DNA from: a bacterium
GTDB taxonomy: Bacteria; Vulcanimicrobiota; Xenobia; Xenobiales; Xenobiaceae
Direction: 5' to 3'
DNA length: 37,779 bases
Assembly (NCBI GenBank): GCA_022839105.1
Contig: JALHDH010000016.1
Location: forward strand, 1-37,779
A model generated the notes under the pieces. It had not been told where the DNA came from and made no database searches. It saw only the letters and a list, made by a program, of their open reading frames with translations. Positions 16,092 through 24,107 of the stretch are shown in pieces. Both the position numbers and the translations under genes were made by a program. How positions within the stretch are numbered: the first letter of the stretch is position 1; every line of letters starts with the position of its first letter.

Positions 16092-16425
16092 GCCGGAGGC
16101 CGGCAGGATGGCCGTGGCCCTGGGGACCGGCCTGGACGGCAGGACCCGGGTCCTGGCCTCCGCGCAGGGACGACAGGCCGAGGAGATGGTGGAGCGGGCC
16201 CGCGAGGCGGGCGTGGAGGTGCAGCAGGATGCCCGCCGCGTCGAGGAGTTGTTGCGGGAGGGGAGCGAGGGGTCGAACATCCCGCTGGAGGTCTACGAGT
16301 TGATGGCCACGGTGATCAACTTCGCGCAGGAGTTGAACGAGGCCAGGGCGACAGCCGAGGCGATCTCCCCCGAGGAGGCGCTGGAGCTGGGGGCTCAGGC
16401 AGCGGAGGGCGGCGATCCGCTGTAG
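16078..16425 (+). CDS. FlhB C-terminal-domain-like export switch protein (FlhX)
   Basis: A 115-residue stand-alone counterpart of the cytoplasmic FlhB/YscU C-terminal domain. The pattern A-V-A-L-G ... T-R-V-L-A-S-A-Q-G ... A-E-x-M-V-E-R-A-R-E-A-G-V-E-V-Q-Q-D, then NIPLEVYELMATVINF, matches the FlhB region after the autocleavage site. The NPTH cleavage motif itself and the FlhB membrane part are absent, as usual for FlhX/YlqH-type proteins. In Helicobacter such a protein can partly replace the cleaved C-terminal part of FlhB. It overlaps the FliK-like gene by 14 bases. The C-terminal 25 residues are acidic and alanine-rich. Confidence 0.82.
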   Translation: MSRPEPEAGRMAVALGTGLDGRTRVLASAQGRQAEEMVERAREAGVEVQQDARRVEELLREGSEGSNIPLEVYELMATVINFAQELNEARATAEAISPEEALELGAQAAEGGDPL

Positions 16426-16507
16426 CAGGAAAGGTTGGAAGGTCCAAATCTAGAAGGGAATGTCGGGTTCGCAGGCCGCTGCGGATCAGACCGATGGAGG
16501 TGCACCG

Positions 16508-17281
16508 ATGCTGGATGGGATGAAGATGGCCGCGCAGGGGATGATGACCATGTCGGCCAAGCAGGACATCATCACGAACAACCTGGCCAACGTGGGAACG
16601 ACGGGCTATCGCAAAGAGAGCATCACGATCTCCTCGTTCACCGAGATCCTCAACCGTGAGGTCGGCGGGATGGACGGGATGCACCAGTCCTCCTACGAGA
16701 TCGCCACCGCTCCCGGGATGGAGACTCGGGGAACCCTCAACACCGGCTCGGTGACGCACGGTGCCCAGGGCTCGCTCAAGGAGACCGGGAACCCCTTCGA
16801 CATGGCCTTGGACGACAACGGCCGGGGCTTCTTCACCATCCAGACCCCCGAGGGGATCCAGTTCACCCGGGCAGGCAGCTTCCGCCTGTCTACCAGCGGC
16901 CACCTGGTCACCCCCGACGGCTCGTTCGTCCTGGGGCACCGCGGTCCCGTCAAGCTCTCGGGCAGCAACTTCCAGGTCAGCAACGACGGGGTGATCTCCT
17001 GCGAGGGCAAGCCCGTGGATCGGCTGCTGGTCACCGTCTTCGACGACACCCGCCAGTTGAAGCGCTCGGGGGACTCCCAGTTCGTGGCTCAGGGCGGAGT
17101 CCGCGCCACCACCGACTTCCAGCTCAAGCAGGGCTATCTCGAGCAGGCCAACGTGAATGCCATCAACGAGATGGTGGACATGATGATGGTCATGCGCAAC
17201 TACGAGGCCAACCAGAAGGTCCTCCAGGCGCATGACCAGCGCCTCCAGAAGACCGTCAACGATCTCGGCCGGGTTCGTTAG
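16508..17281 (+). CDS. flgF: Flagellar proximal rod protein, FlgF-type
   Basis: A 257-residue rod/hook-family protein with the standard N-terminal SAKQDIITNNLANVGTTGYRKE motif (A-x-Q-x-x-I-x-x-N-L-A-N-x-x-T-x-G-Y/F-K/R), a central GNPFDMALDDNGRGFFTIQ and TRAGSFRLSTSGHLVTPDG, and a C-terminal helix NEMVDMMMVMRNYEANQKVLQ. It is read as FlgF because it sits directly before a clearer FlgG and has the shorter, divergent middle domain. FlgF lies between the MS ring and the distal rod in the periplasm and is exported by the flagellar type III system without a cleaved signal. ATG at 16508 follows GGAGGTG. Confidence 0.85.
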   Translation: MLDGMKMAAQGMMTMSAKQDIITNNLANVGTTGYRKESITISSFTEILNREVGGMDGMHQSSYEIATAPGMETRGTLNTGSVTHGAQGSLKETGNPFDMALDDNGRGFFTIQTPEGIQFTRAGSFRLSTSGHLVTPDGSFVLGHRGPVKLSGSNFQVSNDGVISCEGKPVDRLLVTVFDDTRQLKRSGDSQFVAQGGVRATTDFQLKQGYLEQANVNAINEMVDMMMVMRNYEANQKVLQAHDQRLQKTVNDLGRVR

Positions 17282-17321
17282 GATTCCATAAATCCAATCC
17301 ATAGGAGGAAATCAAACCGCC

Positions 17322-18095
17322 ATGATGCGCGCTCTGTACACTGCGGCCTCGGGGATGATGGCCCAGCAGCTCAACATCGACAACATCTCCAACAACCTGG
17401 CCAACTACCAGTCGACGGGCTTCAAGAAGTCCCGGGTCGACTTCCAGGACCTGCTGTACGCGACGATGCAGGACCCCGGGACCGAGGCCACCTCGGGAAC
17501 CCAGATCGGCATGGGCGTGCGGGCCGCCTCCACCCAGAGGCAGTTCTCCCAGGGCTCGCTGCAGAAGACCAACAACCCCTACGATGTGGCCATCCAGGGC
17601 GAGGGCTTCTTCCGCGTCACCCTGCCGGACGGCACGGCCGCCTACACCCGCGACGGCGCCTTCAAGTACGACGGCGAGACCCAGCAGATCGTGACCGGCT
17701 CGGGCCAGCCCATCGGGGTGGCGATCCCCAAGGACGTGACCAACATCGAAGTCCGCCCCAACGGTGAGGTTTTCGGTGTGCGCATCAACGGGGACGGTCA
17801 GCCTGAGAAGGTCGGCCAGATCCACCTGACCCGCTTCCTCAACCCGGCGGGCCTGCAGGCCATCGGCGGCAACCTCTACGTCGAGACCCCCGTGGCCGGT
17901 GCCCGCAGCGAGGACATCCCGGGCCAGAACGGCATGGGCTCCCTGGCCCAGGGGCACCTGGAGAAGTCCAACATCAACGTGGTCGAGGAGATGATCTCCA
18001 TCGTCCAGGCCCAGCGCGCCTTCGAGATGAACCAGAAGGGCGTCCAGGCTGCCGACGAGATGATGAGGATGACCAACCAGTTGCAGCGCGGCTAG
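17322..18095 (+). CDS. flgG: Flagellar distal rod protein FlgG
   Basis: A 257-residue protein starting MMRALYTAASGMMAQQLNID and SNNLANYQSTGFKKSRVDFQDLLYA, the classic FlgG N-terminus. It continues with GTQIGMGVRAASTQRQFSQG, NPYDVAIQGEGFFRV and TRDGAFKYD, and ends in LEKSNINVVEEMISIVQAQRAFEMNQKGVQ, all near-consensus. FlgG builds the distal rod that passes the peptidoglycan and outer membrane. The ribosome binding site is AGGAGG at 17305-17310. It follows flgF by 40 bases and is followed by a strong hairpin, then the rod-binding FlgJ domain. Confidence 0.95.
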   Translation: MMRALYTAASGMMAQQLNIDNISNNLANYQSTGFKKSRVDFQDLLYATMQDPGTEATSGTQIGMGVRAASTQRQFSQGSLQKTNNPYDVAIQGEGFFRVTLPDGTAAYTRDGAFKYDGETQQIVTGSGQPIGVAIPKDVTNIEVRPNGEVFGVRINGDGQPEKVGQIHLTRFLNPAGLQAIGGNLYVETPVAGARSEDIPGQNGMGSLAQGHLEKSNINVVEEMISIVQAQRAFEMNQKGVQAADEMMRMTNQLQRG

Positions 18096-18105
18096 TCCCG
18101 CTGCC

Positions 18106-18148
18106 CTTCCCGGGCGGGCGGGTCATGACGACCTGCCCGCCCGGGAAG
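18106..18148 (+). terminator. 17-bp hairpin between flgG and flgJ
   Basis: 18106-18122 pairs with 18132-18148 over 17 base pairs (one G-T wobble), with the 9-base loop TCATGACGA. No T-tract follows and the next ribosome binding site begins 12 bases later. It could partly stop transcription, mark an mRNA processing point or stabilise the flgG message, lowering flgJ relative to flgG. Confidence 0.6.
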
Positions 18149-18169
18149 CCCGCTCCCTTGGAGGATGGT

Positions 18170-18478
18170 ATGCAGATCGAAGGATTCACCCCGGAACCGC
18201 TCCCGAAGGCCGCCACTTCCTCGGCGCCCTCCCAGGCCCAGGACGAAGCCAAGCTTCAGGAGGCCTGCAAGCAGTTCGAGACCCTTTTCCTGACCCAGAT
18301 GTTTGCCCAGATGCGCAAGTCGGCGTCGGCTGGCTCGAGCGGGATCATGGGGGGCGGCCAGGGCGAGGAGATGTTCCAGGGCATGCTGGACGAAGAGAGG
18401 GCCAAGAACTGGGCCCAGGAAGGCGGCGTCGGTCTGGCCAACCTGCTCTTCCAGCAGATGAAGCAGCAGAACCTCTGA
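18170..18478 (+). CDS. flgJ: FlgJ-type rod-binding domain protein
   Basis: A 102-residue protein equal to the N-terminal rod-binding domain of FlgJ: LQEACKQFETLFLTQMFAQMRKSA, then GGGQGEEMFQGMLDEERAKNWAQEGGVGLANLLFQQM. The peptidoglycan-hydrolase half present in gamma-proteobacterial FlgJ is missing, which is common outside that group. It should cap the growing rod in the periplasm. A separate lytic enzyme would be needed, and none lies in the window. The start is ATG at 18170 because GGAGG lies at 18160-18164. An in-frame upstream ATG at 18125 sits in the hairpin and has no ribosome binding site. Confidence 0.85.
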   Translation: MQIEGFTPEPLPKAATSSAPSQAQDEAKLQEACKQFETLFLTQMFAQMRKSASAGSSGIMGGGQGEEMFQGMLDEERAKNWAQEGGVGLANLLFQQMKQQNL

Positions 18479-18482
18479 ACTT

Positions 18483-18545
18483 CCGACCACGCCGTGCGTG
18501 GGAGGTCGGCCTGGTTCCGCGCGCCGGTGGCTCCGGCGCGTTTGT
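18483..18545 (+). terminator. Hairpins after flgJ, possible terminator
   Basis: Two structures follow the flgJ stop. CCACGC/GCGTGG (18487-18492 with 18496-18501) lies within CCGACC/GGTCGG. A perfect CGCGCCGG/CCGGCGCG stem (18520-18527 with 18533-18540) is followed by TTTGT. The second resembles a weak intrinsic terminator ahead of the sigma factor gene. Confidence 0.5.
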
Positions 18546-18589
18546 ACTGTCGGCCTCCCCGCAGCACGTTGCCCCAGGAGGGGCCTTGA

Positions 18590-19390
18590 GTGGACAAAGC
18601 GGAGCAACTGAAGGCCCTCTGGGCGCAGTACAAATCGACCAGGGATCCGGAACTGCAGTCCCGGTTGGTTGAGCATTATATCCCGCTGGTCCGTCACCTG
18701 GCCATCCGCATCCTGCGCAAGCTGCGTCCCGGCACCGACCTCGAGGACCTGGTGGCCGACGGACTCTTCGGGTTGCTCCGGGCGGTGGAGGGGTTCGACC
18801 TCTCCAGGGGCTTCAAGTTCGAGACCTACGCGACTCCCGTGGTCCGGGGGGCCATCTACAACGGATTGCGGCGGATGGACTGGTTGCCTGAGCGGACCCG
18901 GGGCAAGGCCCGGGCGCTGCAGAAGGCCATCGACAAGTTCACCCTGCTCAGCGGGCGTCAGCCCACCGAGACCGAGCTGGCCGACGAGCTCAAGATGAGC
19001 GCCCATGAGGTCTATGACCTCATCGCCAGCCTGGGCTGCATCTATCTGCTCTCCCTGGACCAGCCCCTGACCCCCGGCGAGGATTCCGACGCCACGATCC
19101 TGGACATGGTCGAGGACCAGAACCCCTTCGACCCCTCCCAGGAACTCGACTTCTCCGAGCAGCGGGATCGACTTCGTCTGGCCATCGACTGCCTGAACGA
19201 GCGCGAGCAGTTGCTGGTGCGGATGCATTACTTCGAAGGCGTCACCTTCGAGAAGATCTCCCGGATCCTCGGGGTCTCCAAGCAGCGGGTCTCGCAGATG
19301 CACAGCCGCGCCATCCGGCGCCTGCGCGAGCACCTCGGGGACGAGGTGATCGAGTCCGAGGCCATGCACGACTTCCTGATAGAGGGCTGA
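18590..19390 (+). CDS. fliA: RNA polymerase sigma factor, FliA/WhiG type (sigma-28 family)
   Basis: A 266-residue group 3 sigma factor. Region 2 is complete: EHYIPLVRHLAIRI, DLEDLVADGLFGLLRAVEGFD and FKFETYATPVVRGAIYNGLRRMDWLPERTR, the last close to the FliA/WhiG pattern R-I-R-G-A-I-x-D-x-L-R-x-x-D-W-x-P-R. Region 3 is LSGRQPTETELADELKMS. Region 4 is LNEREQLLVRMHYFEGVTFEKISRILGVSKQRVSQMHSRAIRRLR. It lies just after rod genes, so it probably drives late flagellar genes. The window shows no FlgM anti-sigma factor. The start is GTG at 18590 with CAGGAGGGG upstream. Confidence 0.9.
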   Translation: MDKAEQLKALWAQYKSTRDPELQSRLVEHYIPLVRHLAIRILRKLRPGTDLEDLVADGLFGLLRAVEGFDLSRGFKFETYATPVVRGAIYNGLRRMDWLPERTRGKARALQKAIDKFTLLSGRQPTETELADELKMSAHEVYDLIASLGCIYLLSLDQPLTPGEDSDATILDMVEDQNPFDPSQELDFSEQRDRLRLAIDCLNEREQLLVRMHYFEGVTFEKISRILGVSKQRVSQMHSRAIRRLREHLGDEVIESEAMHDFLIEG

Positions 19391-19432
19391 GCGGGAAGGA
19401 ACTCCAGGACCCCCGCAGAAGGCAGGGGGCCG

Positions 19433-19457
19433 AGCCCCGGCCGGAACGGTCGGGGCT
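19433..19457 (+). terminator. Hairpin terminator after the sigma factor gene
   Basis: A 10-bp stem (one G-T pair), 19433-19442 with 19448-19457, and a 5-base loop, lying 42 bases after the sigma factor stop. No T-tract. Confidence 0.5.
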
Positions 19458-19509
19458 TCGATTGGCGCGCCCCATGCGTTCCAGCCATTTCCCCCCAGGA
19501 GCCGACTTC

Positions 19510-20742
19510 ATGCCTCCCCGACGCAAGTCCACCGATTACTCCCGTCGTCGCCTCGCAGCCAACCCCGGTGCCGAGGGCGAACTGGAAGAACGCCGGATCT
19601 CTCCCCAGGAACGCCGCCGCCAGATCATGATCAACGTGGGCGTCTGGTTCCTGGTCCTGGTCTTCGCCATGACCTCCGGAGTCATGTGCTACAACATCGG
19701 GGGCCCGGAGACCGCTCAGCCTGGGGTCGAGGCCCAGCAGGCCGCCCAGGACCCGAACCAGGTCGAGATCGACCGTTGGACCCGCGAGCTGCAGTCGAGC
19801 CCCAATGACCCGGTGGTCCTGGCCAATCTGGGAGCCAGTTGGATGCGCAAGGCCGAGACCCTGCGCTCCAGGCAACCCGGCGAGGCGGCCCCGAGCTCTC
19901 CCGAGCCCGAGGCCGCTTCCCCTTCACCGCAAGCTACGCCGGAGATGACCCGCGAGGACGCCTTGGCAAGAGCCGAGGAGTATCTGAGCCGGGCCATCGA
20001 GAAGGAGCCTTCCTACGCCTTTGCCCTGCAGCAGCTCGCCGAGCTGAAGATCGCCCAGAAGCAGCCGGCCCAAGGCCGGGAGTTCCTGGACCGGATCCTG
20101 GCCCTGGCGGACGCCCCCATCCCGCCGGAGGAGGATCCCGAGACCATCCGGGCCACCCGTGAGAGCCAGAGCACTCGGGCCCGGATGACCCTGGCCCGCC
20201 TGGAGACCTTCGAGAAGAACTACGACCGGGCCCTGGAGATCCTGGCCCGGCTCGAGGCCGACAACTCCGGAAACGCGGATGTCCACGCCATGCGCGCCCA
20301 TATCTACGAAGAGCAGGGCCGCCCGGACCAGGCCCTCAAGGCCCTGGACGAACTGGCCAAGGTGGCCGAGGTCATGAACAACTCCGGGATGATCCTGGGG
20401 GCCAGGCTGGAGAAGTCGCGGATCCTCCAGCAGGCTGGGGACAAGGCCGGGGCCCGCCAGGAGATGGAGAAGGCCCGCACCGTGGCCGAGAGCACCGGAA
20501 ACATGCAGGCCGTGATGCTGGTGACCCAGCTTCTGTACAAGATGGACGAGCCGGCTCCGCCGATGCCGGTGCAGGGGCTTCCGGGCGGGCCCGCGGGCGT
20601 GGAGCCCGCGCCGGCCTCCGCCGAGCCGGCCGACGCGCCTCCTGCCGAGACCGCCGAGCCTGCCGACGCGCCTCCTGCCCAGACCGCCGAACCGGCCGCC
20701 GAGCCGGCCACGGAACCGGCGCCTGAACCCGGCCAGCCCTGA
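19510..20742 (+). CDS. Membrane-anchored TPR-repeat protein
   Basis: A 410-residue protein with a basic N-terminal tail, one transmembrane helix at about residues 41-60 and a large outside domain. Tetratricopeptide-like helix pairs are visible: VLANLGASWMRKAETLR, ALARAEEYLSRAIEKEPSYAFALQQLAELKIAQ, YDRALEILARLEADNSGNADVHAMRAHIYEEQGRPDQALKALDEL in shorter units, and ILQQAGDKAGARQEMEKA. The tail (about 60 residues) is Pro/Ala/Glu-rich with an 11-residue tandem repeat. TPR domains hold protein partners, and the partner here is unknown. ATG at 19510 is chosen over TTG 19462 because GGAG lies at 19498. It may be a separate unit from the flagellar cluster. Confidence 0.78.
   Translation: MPPRRKSTDYSRRRLAANPGAEGELEERRISPQERRRQIMINVGVWFLVLVFAMTSGVMCYNIGGPETAQPGVEAQQAAQDPNQVEIDRWTRELQSSPNDPVVLANLGASWMRKAETLRSRQPGEAAPSSPEPEAASPSPQATPEMTREDALARAEEYLSRAIEKEPSYAFALQQLAELKIAQKQPAQGREFLDRILALADAPIPPEEDPETIRATRESQSTRARMTLARLETFEKNYDRALEILARLEADNSGNADVHAMRAHIYEEQGRPDQALKALDELAKVAEVMNNSGMILGARLEKSRILQQAGDKAGARQEMEKARTVAESTGNMQAVMLVTQLLYKMDEPAPPMPVQGLPGGPAGVEPAPASAEPADAPPAETAEPADAPPAQTAEPAAEPATEPAPEPGQP
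20620..20700 (+). repeat. 33-base tandem repeat encoding AEPADAPPA[E/Q]T
   Basis: Two full copies (20620-20652 and 20653-20685) and a partial third, in frame in the tail of the TPR protein. The codons differ slightly between copies. Copy number may vary between strains. Confidence 0.75.
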
Positions 20743-20770
20743 GTCGGCCCTTCCCGTCCCGGGAAGCTCG

Positions 20771-20799
20771 AAGGCCCGCCCCTGTGGGAGGCGGGCCTT
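20771..20799. terminator. Bidirectional terminator between convergent genes
   Basis: AAGGCCCGCC at 20771-20780 pairs perfectly with GGCGGGCCTT at 20790-20799 around a 9-base loop. It lies between the TPR gene stop and the stop of the minus-strand solute-binding protein gene. Confidence 0.8.
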
Positions 20800-20802
20800 C
20801 AT

Positions 20803-22098
20803 TCATGGTGGGGAGGCTTCCCCAGGTGCTTCGGGGGGGGAGCCTGGGCTCGGGGCCCCGATTCCTGGCTCCGGGGCCTGGGAGGCGGGAGGAGCTCCCG
20901 GCCCCTCCTCTGGCACCTGAGCCGGCGGCTCCGGGGGCTCTTCAGGCGGGGGCGGGGCTTCCGGCGGACCCGGCGACCCGGTCGGCGGCGCCAGGACCGG
21001 GACGGGCTCGGTCGGAGCCTCGAGTGGAGGAGAGGGAGGCTCGGGTGGAGCCGAGAGGGGATCCTTCTCGGGCAGGACCAGGGTCTCCAGCAGCGTCGTG
21101 TCGACCGTCTTGGAGGCCTCGACGTTCCGGGGGGCCGCGGGGGGAAGGAAGGCTCCCTGCAGGGCCCAGTCGTTGCGCATGGCCTGCATGGCCTGGACCA
21201 GGGCCTCCGGGGACACCCTTCGGGCTTCCTCCAGGCTCAGGAACTCCAATCCCAGCCGGAGGGTCTGGTGGATGAGCGCCGGATCCTGTCGGGCCTCCTC
21301 GGCGATGGCGTTGGTGGCCAGGCCGGGATTGGTGCGCAGGCGATCGATCAGGCCGAACCAGGCGCCGGCCAGAGCCTCCAGGCCCTCCATTCCGGCCCCT
21401 CGACCCTGCATCACCTGCCTGGAGGCGATCCAGACCTCGAGGATCCCCTGGTCCTTGGAGGACCACACGCCCTGGAACCCCTCGGCCTTCAGGGCAGAGG
21501 TCCAGGGCTCCCACAAGGCGGCCGCCTGGACATCCCCTTTGCGCAGCCACTCCGCGGCTTGTTCGGGGTTCCGCGCGGCCACGGTCTGGAAGTGGACCCC
21601 CGGATGGGTGGCCAGAAGGGCCAGGACCAGGTACCCCCCCGCGCTTCCCTCCACATAGGCGACCGAGCGGCCCTGGAGGCCCTCCGTTCCCTGCAGGTCG
21701 GGGTGGGCCAGGACGGCATCCGAGCCCAGGCTCCTGGCCGAAGGGAAGAGCAGGACCCCGGGATCGTGTCGGGGCACCGCCAGGGCGAACTCATCCAGGG
21801 TGGTCAGGACCAGGTCGAGCTCGCCAGCGGCCAGCATCTCCCACATCCTGCCCGGGTCCTCGAAGCCCAGGATCTCCAGCCTCAACCCCCGGCCCTGCAG
21901 GAGGCGGCCCAGGGCCCAGACCGGGAGGGCGGCCGGCCTTTCCAGGGCTCCGATCCGGATTCGGTTGCGGGGGACCGGCTCGGGTGGGGGAGTGGGCCGG
22001 TCGGGGCGCCCGGGGGTGCGGATCCAGGCCAGGAAGAGGAAACCCACGATGGCGAGAAAGGCCAGGAAGAGGAGGGCTCGGCCGGCGGGGCGTCTCAT
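20803..22098 (-). CDS. ABC-type solute-binding protein (NMT1/SsuA-like), membrane-anchored
   Basis: A 431-residue protein with one N-terminal transmembrane helix (about residues 8-26, no lipobox cysteine), then a periplasmic binding-protein fold like NrtA/SsuA/THI5: RIGALERPAALPVWALGRLL, LEILGFEDPGRMWEMLAAGELDLVLTTLDEFAL in parts, SVAYVEGSAGGYLVLALL and WLRKGDVQAAALWEPW. This family brings sulfonates, nitrate or thiamine precursors to ABC importers. The last 100 residues are almost only Pro, Glu, Ala and Gly. No permease or ATPase gene is near, so it may be a sensor or serve a distant transporter. Start ATG 22098 overlaps the stop of the 130-residue gene (ATGA). Confidence 0.75.
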   Translation of the reverse strand: MRRPAGRALLFLAFLAIVGFLFLAWIRTPGRPDRPTPPPEPVPRNRIRIGALERPAALPVWALGRLLQGRGLRLEILGFEDPGRMWEMLAAGELDLVLTTLDEFALAVPRHDPGVLLFPSARSLGSDAVLAHPDLQGTEGLQGRSVAYVEGSAGGYLVLALLATHPGVHFQTVAARNPEQAAEWLRKGDVQAAALWEPWTSALKAEGFQGVWSSKDQGILEVWIASRQVMQGRGAGMEGLEALAGAWFGLIDRLRTNPGLATNAIAEEARQDPALIHQTLRLGLEFLSLEEARRVSPEALVQAMQAMRNDWALQGAFLPPAAPRNVEASKTVDTTLLETLVLPEKDPLSAPPEPPSPPLEAPTEPVPVLAPPTGSPGPPEAPPPPEEPPEPPAQVPEEGPGAPPASQAPEPGIGAPSPGSPPEAPGEASPP

Positions 22099-22487
22099 GG
22101 GCGGGCTCGGCTGAGGACTCCCTCCAGGACCTGGCCGACGGCCGAGGCCCATTCGTCCACGACCTCGGAGGCCCGCAAACGCAAGGCCTCGAGGTCCTCC
22201 CGGTCCGCCGCCGAGGCGACCTCCCCGATCAGGGCCTCCAGCCGGGCCGTGGCGCTCCGATAGCGGTCCAGGGATTCTTGTCCTGAAGCCTGGTCCACCA
22301 GGCGCTCGACCAGTCGGATCGACTCCTGGGCCTTCTCGGAGAGCCCCAGGTCGGGCGCCTGGGAGGGGTTCTCCATGGCCTTGCGACAGGTCTCGCCCAG
22401 CTCGCGGCTGAGGGCCTGCAGGCGGACCAGGTCGGCCAGGATCGTCTCACGGGTGGGAGGGGTGGTCCCCCGGGTCTCGGTGCTCAA
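22095..22487 (-). CDS. Small alpha-helical protein of unknown function
   Basis: I do not recognise this 130-residue protein. It is predicted to be nearly all helix, with leucine and charged residues spaced for coiled coils (ILADLVRLQALSRELGE and SIRLVERLVDQA), and has no signal peptide or membrane segment. The start is TTG at 22487 with only a weak AAGGAC upstream. It lies between the branching enzyme and the solute-binding protein in a minus-strand operon, and its stop overlaps the next ATG (22095-22098), so it is probably coupled to the solute-binding protein. Confidence 0.65.
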   Translation of the reverse strand: MSTETRGTTPPTRETILADLVRLQALSRELGETCRKAMENPSQAPDLGLSEKAQESIRLVERLVDQASGQESLDRYRSATARLEALIGEVASAADREDLEALRLRASEVVDEWASAVGQVLEGVLSRARP

Positions 22488-22517
22488 GAGTCTCGTCCTT
22501 TCGTGGAGGCCTTCGGA

Positions 22518-24107
22518 TCATCGCCAGGCCCGATAGTCCAGGTTGCGGAAAAGGGGACTCCGCTCTTCGAGATTTCGCAGGACCTCGGTGTCGACCTTCC
22601 CCTCGCGGAATTCGTCGTAGAGCAGGTTGAAGGCCACCAGATGGTCTCGGGTCCGCTTGCGGGCATACTCGGCGAAGTGCCCCGTCGACATCAGGAAGGC
22701 CCAGTCCGAGGACTGGGACAAGAGCAGTTCCCGGGCCGCCTGGTTGAGAAGGCGTTCGCGATCGGGATCCCCTTCGTGGCCCCTGCGGGCCATCTCGACC
22801 ATGCGCTGCCCCGCCGCCGACAGGTGGCGGTAGACCCAGTCGTTGGACGGGTTGAGCCATCTGGCGTTGAAGCCTCCATCGCCCCAGGAACCCGGGTTCG
22901 GCTCGGCCACCTGCGGGGACGGGCTCTGCGAAAGATACTCCGCGGGCGTGATGGTCTGCAGACCGGCCTCCTCCGAGTCCAGCCTGCGCAGCAGGTGTTC
23001 GAGCCAGACCGGCCCCTCCAACCACCAGTGGCCGAAGAGTTCGGCGTCGAAGGCGGCCACCACCAGCGGGGGCTGGCCCATGCGCTCGCGCAGCCATTCC
23101 ACCTGACGCTGGCGGGCCGAGAGGAAGGCCAGCGCATGGCGCTCGGCCACGTGCGCGGCCTCCGAGGGGCGATAGGCCTCCTTGTGGTCGGTGGGGCCGG
23201 TGATCCGGTAATACTTCAGGCCGGTATTCAGCCTCTTCCCGGACTCGTGCACGTAGCTTCCCACGTAGTCCAGCGGCAGATCCCACCCGATATCCCGGTA
23301 GAAGTCCCGATACTCCGGGTCCGCCGGGTACCCGCCCAGGGAGCTCCAGACCTCCAGGCCCCCCTCCAGGTCGCGTCCGAAGCAGGTCAACCCCCGTTCG
23401 GTACGGATCGGGGCGAAGCTGGCAAAGCGTGGGCGGGGGCGGGCTCCGACCAGGGAGGGGGTGTCCAGGATGCAGTAGTCCAGGCCCGCCTCGGTGAGGA
23501 TGGAGTCCAGGCCCCGCCGGTAGCCGCATTCCGGAAGCCAGAATCCCCTGGCCGAGTGTCCGGTCAGGCGGCGGAAGGTTTCCAGGCCCACCTGGACCTG
23601 TCCCCGGACCATCTGTTCATTCGGTTCCAGGAGCGGCAGGAAGCCGTGGGTGGCGGCAGTGGTCAAGAGCTCCAGGCAGCCCCGATCCGCCAGGCGGGCG
23701 AAGGCCGAGACCAGGTTGCCCTGGTGGCGATCCAGGTACAGCGAGCGGAAGTGCGTGAAGCGCCGATGATACATCTCGACGCTGGGGCGCAGCTCGTGAT
23801 TCTGGTGCGAGGTGCGGTGCAGCTCCTGCTCGGCCAGGCGGATCCGGCTTTCCACGTAGCGCAGGAAGCGCTGGCGGTGCAGTTCGTCCTGGAGCATCTC
23901 CAGCAGGGTTGCCGAAAACGACAGGGCCACCCGGAAGCGGACCTTCTCCTCGGCCAGGCGCTCGAAGGTGTCCAGCAACGGAAGGTAGCTTTCGAGGATG
24001 GCCTCGTAGAGCCAGCGTTCCTCATACGACTCGCCGAACTCGGGGTGTCGGACGTAGGGCAGGTGGGCATGCAGGACCAGGCACAGATACCCGGAGGCGG
24101 GGCTCAT
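22518..24107 (-). CDS. GH57 (DUF1957) 1,4-alpha-glucan branching enzyme
   Basis: A 529-residue glycoside hydrolase family 57 protein. The N-terminal barrel starts YLCLVLHAHLPYVRHPEF (family H-x-H-x-P-Y-V-R), continues to GFWLPECGYRRGLD, whose glutamate is the catalytic nucleophile, and has VVAAFDAELFGHWWLEGP, whose aspartate is the acid/base. The C-terminal part has the DUF1957 pattern (GDGGFNARWLNPSNDWVYRHL and SSDWAFLMSTGHFAEYARKR). The enzyme makes alpha-1,6 branches in glycogen in the cytoplasm. Start ATG 24107 overlaps the stop of the DUF4912 gene (ATGA), a pairing seen in other bacteria. Confidence 0.92.
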   Translation of the reverse strand: MSPASGYLCLVLHAHLPYVRHPEFGESYEERWLYEAILESYLPLLDTFERLAEEKVRFRVALSFSATLLEMLQDELHRQRFLRYVESRIRLAEQELHRTSHQNHELRPSVEMYHRRFTHFRSLYLDRHQGNLVSAFARLADRGCLELLTTAATHGFLPLLEPNEQMVRGQVQVGLETFRRLTGHSARGFWLPECGYRRGLDSILTEAGLDYCILDTPSLVGARPRPRFASFAPIRTERGLTCFGRDLEGGLEVWSSLGGYPADPEYRDFYRDIGWDLPLDYVGSYVHESGKRLNTGLKYYRITGPTDHKEAYRPSEAAHVAERHALAFLSARQRQVEWLRERMGQPPLVVAAFDAELFGHWWLEGPVWLEHLLRRLDSEEAGLQTITPAEYLSQSPSPQVAEPNPGSWGDGGFNARWLNPSNDWVYRHLSAAGQRMVEMARRGHEGDPDRERLLNQAARELLLSQSSDWAFLMSTGHFAEYARKRTRDHLVAFNLLYDEFREGKVDTEVLRNLEERSPLFRNLDYRAWR

